Translations under genes and position numbers: made by a program | Shown here: in pieces, positions 6,586-12,691 of the stretch | Position numbering within the stretch: position 1 is the stretch's first letter | How the letters are laid out: each line of letters opens with the position of its first letter | Notes under the pieces: generated by a model | Seen by the model: only the letters and a program-made list of their open reading frames with translations | Databases searched by the model: none | What the model was told of the DNA's origin: nothing | Assembly: GCA_964346495.1 (NCBI GenBank) | Contig: CAYFUW010000062.1 | Location: forward strand, 1 to 12,691 | Reading direction: 5' to 3' | From: JBGZFC01 sp964346495 | Lineage (GTDB): Bacteria > Bacteroidota > Bacteroidia > Bacteroidales > Dysgonomonadaceae | DNA length: 12,691 nucleotides

Positions 6586-6615
6586 CAGGATATAATAATA
6601 AAAACAGATAAAGGT

Positions 6616-7524
6616 ATGAAAATAAAGCCCACACTATTTGTATTGGCAGCTGGCATGGGAAGTCGCTACGGCGGACTAAAGCAAATCGATGGATTAGGAC
6701 CTAATGGAGAAACAATAATGGATTATTCCATTTATGATGCGATAAATGCAGGTTTCGGAAAAATAGTATTTGTAATTCGTAAATCATTTGAGGATGATTT
6801 TTGTGAAAAAATCGTCAAGAAATATCACTCAAAAATTGATGTTAGCTTGGTTTTTCAAGAGTTTGACAAACTTCCGGAAGGATTTACGCCTAATCCAGAA
6901 AGAGTTAAACCCTGGGGAACAAATCATGCCGTAATGATGGGTGAAGATGTTATTAATGAGCCTTTTGCTGTAATTAATGCAGACGATTTTTATGGTCGCG
7001 AGAGCTTCCAACTTATGGCTGACTTCTTAAGCGAACTGGGTGAAAGCAAAAACAGATATTGTATGATTGGCTACAGAGTGGGTAATACATTATCTGAAAG
7101 CGGAACAGTTGCTCGTGGAATATGTGAAACAGATGCCGAAAGTAATTTAACCGGAGTGGTAGAGCGCACACAAATAAAGCGTATTGATGGCAAAGTTAAT
7201 TATAAGGATGATGACGATAATTGGGTAACAATTCCGGAAAATACTCCTGTTTCTATGAATATGTGGGGTTTTACACCCGATTATTTTGCGTATTCAAAAC
7301 AAGCATTTATTGAGTTTCTTAACGAAAATGCTGACAACTTAAAAGCAGAGTTTTATATTCCAACAGTAGTAAACGATTTAATTAATGATGGTAAAGCAAC
7401 TGTGAAACTTATTGATACACCGGCAGGTTGGTTCGGAGTAACTTATGCCGATGATAGAGAAATGGTTGTAGCCAGATTAAAGAAATTGGTTGATGACGGC
7501 ATTTACCCATCTCCATTGTGGTAA
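6616..7524 (+). CDS. Sugar-phosphate nucleotidyltransferase
   Basis: Cytoplasmic enzyme of 302 residues expected to join a nucleoside triphosphate and a sugar 1-phosphate into a nucleotide sugar plus pyrophosphate. The NTP-transferase signature is LAAGMGSRYGGLKQ (residues 10-23), with the Gly-rich loop, R17 and K22. Further family motifs are PNGETIMDYSIYDA, KPWGTNHAV (98-106) and the metal-binding NADDFYG (121-127). The C-terminal part ends in IDTPAGWFGVTYADDREMV. The ATG at 6616 puts the signature near the N-terminus as usual for the family; it follows AAAGG and a -7 element, whereas the in-frame ATG at 6550 adds 22 atypical residues. The substrate cannot be read from sequence. The galactokinase operon 1.4 kb downstream raises, but does not prove, galactose-1-phosphate as a substrate. 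It is followed after 53 bases by the CNNM gene. Confidence 0.85.
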   Translation: MKIKPTLFVLAAGMGSRYGGLKQIDGLGPNGETIMDYSIYDAINAGFGKIVFVIRKSFEDDFCEKIVKKYHSKIDVSLVFQEFDKLPEGFTPNPERVKPWGTNHAVMMGEDVINEPFAVINADDFYGRESFQLMADFLSELGESKNRYCMIGYRVGNTLSESGTVARGICETDAESNLTGVVERTQIKRIDGKVNYKDDDDNWVTIPENTPVSMNMWGFTPDYFAYSKQAFIEFLNENADNLKAEFYIPTVVNDLINDGKATVKLIDTPAGWFGVTYADDREMVVARLKKLVDDGIYPSPLW

Positions 7525-7577
7525 TCAAATGTACAGAGACTCTTTACAGATAATATTAGACAATAAACACTCAGCCT

Positions 7578-8879
7578 ATGTGGATTGATTTGGTAATTAT
7601 TCTTTTACTAATATTGCTCAATGGCTTTTTTGCATTGTCTGAAATTGCTGTGGTATCTGCAAAAAAATCGAAACTTGAAGCAGAACGAAAAAAAGGAAGT
7701 CGGGGAGCAGAAAAAGCATTGCAGTTAAAATCGGATCCCGACAATTTCCTTTCATCGGTTCAGGTAGGGATAACCCTTATTGGTATTGTGAATGGTGCAT
7801 ACGGGGGACAAGCTTTTGCCAAATACTTAGTGCCATTTTTCGAGGCGATTCCATTTACAGCTCCATTTGCCGATGCTATTTCTATAGTAATTGTTGTAGT
7901 TTTAATTACCTATGTCTCAATTGTTATAGGTGAATTGGTGCCAAAAACTATTGCTCTGAACAAACCGGAAAAAATGGCGATAATTATTTCCAGACCAATT
8001 CATGCGATTAGCGTTGTTTTTTATCCGTTTGTAAGACTGTTGGCTAGTTCAACAACTCTTATTAATAAGATAATAGGAATAAAACCAACGGAAGAGGTTA
8101 TTTCTGAAATGGAGTTACGAGCTTTGCTCAAAACAGCATCAAAAGAGGGAGTAATAGAAAAAGAGGAGAATATTATTCACGAACAGGTTTTCTATTTTTC
8201 TGACAAAAGAGCCCGGCATTTGATGACTCACCGCACCGATGTGGAATGGATAGATATTTCAAAGCCAAAATCAGAAATTATAGAGGATATACTGCAAACC
8301 AGGCATAGCAAAGTGTTGGTTTGCAATAAAATAATAGATGAGTTTATTGGTACTATTTCCGTAAAAGAATTAATATTCAAACTGTATAGCAAGCAAGAAG
8401 TTAATATAGAGGAGTTTATTAGAGAACCACTGATTGTACCATCGACATTAAGGGCACAAAAAGTGCTGAGCATGTTTAAAAACAACCACGTTTTTATAGC
8501 CGTTGTGGTTGATGAGTATGGCAGTTTGGACGGGATAATTACTCTACATGATATTATTGAAAATTTAGTCGGAACAATACCTAACGAGAGTGAATACGAA
8601 GAACCCGATATTTTTATGCGAAACGAAAAGTCGGCTCTTGTAAACGGAGAGGCACCAATCGAGGTGCTTACACATTTTATAGAGGATTTTATTATAGATT
8701 TTGATGAGATAAACTACTCTACCGTTGCAGGATTTGTGCTGTCGCATATTAATAAAATACCACAGGTAGGCGATGTGTTTGAGTATGAAAACACTGTCTT
8801 TGAAATTGTGGATGTCGATGGTAATAAGATAGATAAAGTTATGGTGACTAAAAAGGATACAGACGGCGAAGATATTTAA
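7578..8879 (+). CDS. CNNM/HlyC-family membrane protein (DUF21, CBS pair, CorC_HlyC)
   Basis: Inner-membrane protein of 433 residues, intact and of normal family length. An N-terminal DUF21 (CNNM) membrane domain spans about residues 1-185, with the signature NGFFALSEIAVVSAKKSKLE (15-34), small-residue helices, and IGELVPKTIAL (117-127). A pair of CBS domains follows: first about 213-270 (LMTHRTDVEWIDIS), second about 280-335 with VVDEYGSLDGIITLHDIIE. The C-terminal CorC_HlyC domain covers about 345-425. Proteins of this family are linked to Mg2+ or other cation export and often annotated as hemolysins; the CBS pair usually binds adenine nucleotides. There is no -7 element in the 53-base gap upstream, so it is probably cotranscribed with the nucleotidyltransferase. 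In Bacteroidota the gliding-associated GldE is related, but I see no gliding gene nearby. Confidence 0.9.
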   Translation: MWIDLVIILLLILLNGFFALSEIAVVSAKKSKLEAERKKGSRGAEKALQLKSDPDNFLSSVQVGITLIGIVNGAYGGQAFAKYLVPFFEAIPFTAPFADAISIVIVVVLITYVSIVIGELVPKTIALNKPEKMAIIISRPIHAISVVFYPFVRLLASSTTLINKIIGIKPTEEVISEMELRALLKTASKEGVIEKEENIIHEQVFYFSDKRARHLMTHRTDVEWIDISKPKSEIIEDILQTRHSKVLVCNKIIDEFIGTISVKELIFKLYSKQEVNIEEFIREPLIVPSTLRAQKVLSMFKNNHVFIAVVVDEYGSLDGIITLHDIIENLVGTIPNESEYEEPDIFMRNEKSALVNGEAPIEVLTHFIEDFIIDFDEINYSTVAGFVLSHINKIPQVGDVFEYENTVFEIVDVDGNKIDKVMVTKKDTDGEDI

Positions 8880-8929
8880 ATAATCCAAAAAAGCTATATC
8901 TAAAAAGAGGGAAATTTAAGGAAAAAAGA

Positions 8930-8937
8930 TAATTTTG
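8930..8937 (+). promoter_or_regulatory. -7 promoter element of the galactose operon
   Basis: TAATTTTG matches the Bacteroidota -7 consensus TAnnTTTG exactly and lies 29 bases before the galM ATG, so the leader would be about 24 bases. No clear -33 TTG, operator dyad or riboswitch is seen in the 87-base gap after the CNNM gene. Probably drives galM, the symporter and galK together. Confidence 0.55.
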
Positions 8938-8966
8938 TCTTACAACATATAAAAATAGAGAGTAAT

Positions 8967-10040
8967 ATGAAAAATTGCAGCAAATCCGGATTGCTTAAAG
9001 AGTCATTTAAAGCAATTATTGATAATAAAAGTACAGATTTATATATCCTTTCAAATAAAAATGGTGCAGAAATAACCGTTACAAATTACGGTGCGAAAAT
9101 TGTATCGCTAATGGTTCCTGATAAAGACGGTAAATTTGTTGATGTTGTTACAGGACATCCATGCATAGAAGAGTATCTAAGTTCGGAAGAGCCATATTTT
9201 GGAGCAGTTTGTGGTAGAACTTGCAACAGAATTGCGAAAGGCAAATTTACATTGAACGGAAAAGAGTACAAACTTGCCGTTAATAACGGTCCAAATTCAC
9301 TTCACGGAGGAGTAAAAGGCTTTAACGCTGTTGTTTGGGATGTAAAAAATGTTACCGAAAACAGTATCGAGTTATTCTATCTGTCAGTTGATGGCGAAGA
9401 GGGATTTCCCGGTAATCTGTCAGTAACAATAACTTACACACTTACCGAAGAAAATGCGTTGGATATAAGATATAAAGCAACTACTGATAAAGATACCATC
9501 GTAAATCTTACAAATCACTCATATTTTAATCTTTCTGGTGAAGGCGACTCATACATTGGCGACCACATGCTTACATTGAATGCAGATAATTATTTGCCAA
9601 CAGATGATACTGCCATTCCTTATGGTGATGCCGAATCGGTAAAAGGAACACCGTTTGATTTTACCACACCGCACGCTATTGGCGATAGAATAAACGATGA
9701 TTCCGAACAGTTACGTTTTGGTAAAGGTTACGACCATACTTATGTATTGAACAAAAACTCCGAAAACGAATACTCGTTCGCAGGTGTTTGCGAATCTCCA
9801 AAAACCGGAATAGTTATGGAAATGTTCACAACTGAACCGGGTGTTCAAATGTACACAGGTAACTGGATGACAGGCAACTTCGTTGCAAAAAACGGACACA
9901 GATATCCGGAGCGTTCGGCAGTTTGTTTCGAGATGCAACATTTTCCCGACAGTATAAACAAACCCGATTATCCATCAATAGTTTTGAAGGTAGGTGAAAC
10001 TTTCGAATCAAGAACAACATATAAATTTAGTGTGAAATAA
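8967..10040 (+). CDS. galM: Aldose 1-epimerase (galactose mutarotase)
   Basis: Converts beta-D-galactose to the alpha anomer used by galactokinase. The 357-residue protein has all the family landmarks: CGRTCNRIA (82-90) with R88, SLHGG with catalytic-type H113, TNHSYFNL with H184, GKGYDHTYV with D256, TEPGVQMYTGNW (289-300) and CFEMQHFPD with the catalytic-type glutamate E322. The C-terminus (SIVLKVGETF, TTYKFSV) is also typical. The first ~14 residues (MKNCSKSGLLKESF) form a short extension with no hydrophobic core, so the enzyme is predicted cytoplasmic. First gene of the operon, with its own -7 element; the symporter starts 34 bases after its stop. Confidence 0.95.
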   Translation: MKNCSKSGLLKESFKAIIDNKSTDLYILSNKNGAEITVTNYGAKIVSLMVPDKDGKFVDVVTGHPCIEEYLSSEEPYFGAVCGRTCNRIAKGKFTLNGKEYKLAVNNGPNSLHGGVKGFNAVVWDVKNVTENSIELFYLSVDGEEGFPGNLSVTITYTLTEENALDIRYKATTDKDTIVNLTNHSYFNLSGEGDSYIGDHMLTLNADNYLPTDDTAIPYGDAESVKGTPFDFTTPHAIGDRINDDSEQLRFGKGYDHTYVLNKNSENEYSFAGVCESPKTGIVMEMFTTEPGVQMYTGNWMTGNFVAKNGHRYPERSAVCFEMQHFPDSINKPDYPSIVLKVGETFESRTTYKFSVK

Positions 10041-10074
10041 TTATTTTTTAAAACAACAATAAAAATTTTCAATT

Positions 10075-11358
10075 ATGAATACAACAACTAAAAAGAAAAA
10101 CTACGCGTTACCAATCGCGGTAATGTTTATGCTGTTTTTCATGATATCTTTTGTAACCGGATTGCAAAATCCGATGGGCGTTATTGTTAAAAATCAATTC
10201 GGCGCCAGCAATGCCATGTCGCAACTTGGCAATCTAGCGAATTTTATCGCTTACGCTTTCATGGGTATTCCCGCGGGAATTATCTTGGAAAGAAAAGGAT
10301 ATAAATTCACTTCTTTGATGGCAGTTTCCATTGGATTTGTAGGAGTGCTTATCACATTCCTTTCAGGTAAAATGTCAAGTTTCGGCGTTTATTTAACCGG
10401 AGCTTTCATTTCTGGTTTCTCAATGTGTATGCTTAACACGGTTGTTAACCCGATGTTGAATACACTTGGAGGCGGTGGTAATAAAGGAAATCAATTAATT
10501 CAGTTAGGTGGTGCTATCAACTCAATGGGAGCAACAATTGTTCCGGTATTGGTTGGTTATCTGATGGGAGATGTTGCTCAGGCAGCTATCAGCGATGCTA
10601 ATCCGGCTCTATTTTTGGCAATGGGTATTTTTGCATTTGCATTTATCGTGATTATGGCAGTTCAAATTCCCGAACCACGTTTGGAAATCACACGCAATCA
10701 GCCTAAAAAAGAGAAAGTTAAAGACAAACACAGTGCATTGTCGTTCCGTCACTTTGTATTGGGTATCATTGCGATATTTATCTATGTGGGTGTTGAGGTA
10801 GGAATTCCTAATATTGCTAACTTGTATATGACTTCAGGAGTTGCCAAAGGCGGTCTTGGAATTGGTGCAGGCATCGCAGGCTCTATCATTGGTTTGTACT
10901 GGTTGTTGATGCTTGTTGGTCGTTTGGTTGGAGCTTCAATCGGAGCGAAAGTTTCAAGTAAATCTATGTTGACCGGAGTCGCTCTTTTGGGTATAATATT
11001 GATTATTGCAGCCATGTTTATCCCGACAGGTCCATCTATTACACTGTTTGGTGGGGTAGTTCCTATTAAAGTGTTCTTTATTGTACTTGCTGGTTTGTGT
11101 ACATCTATTATGTGGGGTAGTATCTTTAACTTAGCGGTTGAAGGATTAGGAAAATACACCGAAATGGCATCTGGAATTTTCATGGTGATGGTTTGCGGTG
11201 GAGGTATTTTGCCCTATATCCAAGGACTGATTGCCGATAATGCAGGATTTTTGAATAGCTATTGGTTGGTAATTGCAGGATTGGCGTTCTTGCTTTACTA
11301 TGCACTTGTAGGTTCTAAAAATGTGAATACTGATATTCCTGTAACTGATGAAAAGTAG
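10075..11358 (+). CDS. FHS-family sugar:H+ symporter (glucose/galactose type)
   Basis: Inner-membrane major facilitator of 427 residues with about 12 hydrophobic helices and a charged central loop (EITRNQPKKEKVKDKHS, about 204-220). It belongs to the fucose/galactose/glucose:H+ symporter (FHS) family. Evidence is FFMISFVTGLQNPM in helix 1, GIPAGIILERKGYK in the first cytoplasmic loop, NTVVNPMLNTLGGGG (121-135) followed by NKGNQLIQLGGAINS, and YVGVEVGIPN (237-246) in the second half. It lies between galM and galK, and so most likely imports galactose, perhaps also glucose. The ATG at 10075 gives a short cytoplasmic Lys-rich N-terminus, as expected. galK starts 49 bases after its stop. Substrate inferred from context, not from sequence. 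Confidence 0.9.
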   Translation: MNTTTKKKNYALPIAVMFMLFFMISFVTGLQNPMGVIVKNQFGASNAMSQLGNLANFIAYAFMGIPAGIILERKGYKFTSLMAVSIGFVGVLITFLSGKMSSFGVYLTGAFISGFSMCMLNTVVNPMLNTLGGGGNKGNQLIQLGGAINSMGATIVPVLVGYLMGDVAQAAISDANPALFLAMGIFAFAFIVIMAVQIPEPRLEITRNQPKKEKVKDKHSALSFRHFVLGIIAIFIYVGVEVGIPNIANLYMTSGVAKGGLGIGAGIAGSIIGLYWLLMLVGRLVGASIGAKVSSKSMLTGVALLGIILIIAAMFIPTGPSITLFGGVVPIKVFFIVLAGLCTSIMWGSIFNLAVEGLGKYTEMASGIFMVMVCGGGILPYIQGLIADNAGFLNSYWLVIAGLAFLLYYALVGSKNVNTDIPVTDEK

Positions 11359-11407
11359 TCTTTAAAAGTCTATTAAAGAGAAGTTTTATTTTAGAAACAG
11401 AAGAAAA

Positions 11408-12565
11408 ATGACAAAAGAACAAATATTAAAGATTTATAACGATAAGTTTGGTAATGAGGCTCCTGAGGTTTACGCTTCACCCGGACGAGTAAACCTAATC
11501 GGTGAGCATACCGACTATAACGGAAGTTTTGTATTTCCCGGAGCGATTGACAAAGGCATGATTGCCGCTATTCGCTTAAATGGTACGGACAAAGTTCGTG
11601 CTTACGCTGCCGATTTGGATGAATTTTCTGAGTTTGGATTTAACGAAGAAGATTTGCCAAAAGAGGGATGGGCTAAATATATTTTCGGTGTTTGTCGCGA
11701 AATTATCAAACGTGGTGGTAAACTACAAGGTTTTGATACCGCTTTCGCAGGCGATGTGCCACTTGGTGCAGGAATGTCATCATCGGCAGCATTGGAAAGT
11801 ACTTTCGCTTTTGCTCTTAACGATATGCTAAGTCTCGGAATCGATAAGTTTGAGCTTGCTCGTATTGGACAAGCAACAGAGCACAATTACGTTGGAGTTA
11901 AGTGTGGTATTATGGACCAATTTGCTTCACTGTTTGGAAAAGCTGGTCACTTAATCCGTTTGGATACCAAAACAATGGAGTTCGACTATTTCCCATTCGA
12001 TCCGAAAGGATATAAATTGGTATTGCTCGATACAGTTGTAAAACACGAATTGGCTTCATCTGCATACAACAAACGTCGTGAATCGTGCGAACGTGCAGCG
12101 AAAGCAATTCACGATAACGGCAATCCCGATGTTCAATTCTTGCGTGATGCTACAATGGAACAACTTGATGCTGTACTCGAAAAAGGTATGATTTCGGAAG
12201 AAGACCACATGCGTGCAAAATACGTAATTGAAGAGACTGCACGTGTTTACGCTGTTTCAGATGCTTTGGAAAGAGGTGATTACGAAACTGTGGGTCAAAA
12301 AATGTACGAAACACATCACGGAATGAGTAAATTGTATGAAGTTAGTTGCGAAGAACTTGACTTTTTGAACGATGTTGCTCGTGAGCATGGTGTTACCGGT
12401 TCACGTGTGATGGGTGGTGGTTTTGGTGGCTGTACAATCAACTTGGTAAAAGATGAATTGTACGATTCGTTTATCGAAGATGCTAAAAAACAATTCAAAG
12501 AAAAATTCGGACGCGATCCAAAAGTTTACGATGTGGTAATTAGTGATGGTGCACGTAAATTGTAA
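11408..12565 (+). CDS. galK: Galactokinase
   Basis: Phosphorylates alpha-D-galactose with ATP to galactose 1-phosphate, the first committed Leloir step, in the cytoplasm. The 385-residue protein has the three GHMP-kinase motifs: PGRVNLIGEHTDYN (25-38, galactokinase signature with R27), PLGAGMSSSAALE (118-130, phosphate-binding loop) and GGGFGG (336-341). KCGIMDQF (165-172) carries the catalytic-type base D170. Length and motif spacing are normal, with no lesion. Last gene of the galM-symporter-galK operon; a strong palindromic terminator begins 26 bases after the stop. Confidence 0.97.
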   Translation: MTKEQILKIYNDKFGNEAPEVYASPGRVNLIGEHTDYNGSFVFPGAIDKGMIAAIRLNGTDKVRAYAADLDEFSEFGFNEEDLPKEGWAKYIFGVCREIIKRGGKLQGFDTAFAGDVPLGAGMSSSAALESTFAFALNDMLSLGIDKFELARIGQATEHNYVGVKCGIMDQFASLFGKAGHLIRLDTKTMEFDYFPFDPKGYKLVLLDTVVKHELASSAYNKRRESCERAAKAIHDNGNPDVQFLRDATMEQLDAVLEKGMISEEDHMRAKYVIEETARVYAVSDALERGDYETVGQKMYETHHGMSKLYEVSCEELDFLNDVAREHGVTGSRVMGGGFGGCTINLVKDELYDSFIEDAKKQFKEKFGRDPKVYDVVISDGARKL

Positions 12566-12591
12566 TCCGTTTTTGTAATATAATAATTTCT

Positions 12592-12625
12592 GTAGAGACG
12601 TGGCATGCCGCGTCTCTACTTTTTT
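12592..12625 (+). terminator. Terminator of the galactose operon, made of a palindromic repeat
   Basis: GTAGAGACG (12592-12600) and CGTCTCTAC (12611-12619) pair perfectly. The inner ten bases, TGGCATGCCG, contain the palindrome GGCATGCC, so almost the whole 28 bases is self-complementary. Six T follow (12620-12625). The first 11 bases of this unit, TGTAGAGACGT, recur at 4344. This looks like a dispersed palindromic repeat serving as terminator. Bases 12626-12691 hold nothing I can identify. Confidence 0.85.
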
Positions 12626-12691
12626 ATAGCCAAACTTGTCCAAATTTGACACAAAAAAACACACTTATCACAAAAACCTATCCCTTATTTA

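Noticed and set aside
6550..6615. 22-residue N-terminal extension of the nucleotidyltransferase
   Set aside because: It covers a consensus -7 element, and the family's signature loop normally begins within about 10 residues of the start.
8565..8888. Antisense 107-residue reading frame over the end of the CNNM gene
   Set aside because: It overlaps the conserved CBS/CorC_HlyC coding region and its translation resembles no protein family.
10782..11183. Antisense 133-residue reading frame inside the symporter gene
   Set aside because: It is fully contained in a well-supported gene on the other strand, has a low-complexity Pro/Ile-rich translation and no promoter or domain.
11360..11378. CTTTAA/TTAAAG inverted repeat between the symporter gene and galK
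   Set aside because: The stem is only six mostly A-T pairs with no T-tract, so it is too weak to be called an attenuator or terminator.

Overview
The window is AT-rich DNA from a Bacteroidota bacterium, most likely order Bacteroidales. Four things point there: a protein with a C-terminal type IX secretion (T9SS) sorting domain, a putative porin of the Porin_10 type, a DUF3256 protein, and repeated use of the Bacteroidota -7 promoter element TAnnTTTG in place of a sigma70 -10 box. Shine-Dalgarno sequences are mostly weak or absent, as expected for this phylum. I see no phage, insertion sequence, CRISPR array or other mobile element. Most of the window is ordinary chromosomal housekeeping and sugar metabolism.

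Left part (1-4430): a secreted, Omp28-like, thioredoxin-fold T9SS cargo on the minus strand is divergent from a two-gene plus-strand unit. That unit encodes an outer-membrane putative porin and, 12 bases later, a membrane-anchored family 3 solute-binding protein. The intergenic region between them is rich in short repeats and dyads. A degenerate half-copy of a TGTAGAGACG repeat follows the unit.

Middle part (4430-6610, minus strand): a broken DedA-family membrane protein gene, with one clear frameshift, one clear nonsense codon and a probable third lesion at the start; a tRNA-Arg(CCG); a DUF3256 secreted protein ending 9 bases before the tRNA; and a 71-residue Ala/Glu-rich lipoprotein forming its own transcription unit, with a consensus promoter and a clear intrinsic terminator.

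Right part (6610-12691, plus strand): a sugar-phosphate nucleotidyltransferase and a CNNM/HlyC-type membrane protein (DUF21, CBS pair, CorC_HlyC domain), then a compact galactose operon of galM (mutarotase), an FHS-family sugar:H+ symporter and galK (galactokinase). The operon has a -7 element in front of galM and ends in a strong palindromic terminator built from the same TGTAGAGACG repeat. It takes galactose from import to galactose-1-phosphate; no galT or galE is present here, so the next step must be encoded elsewhere or done by another enzyme.

I do not see a clearly new biological system. The points most worth a second look are the decayed DedA gene, the porin promoter that overlaps the longest reading frame and implies a leaderless mRNA, the anchored solute-binding protein paired with a porin, and the shared repeat/terminator element.
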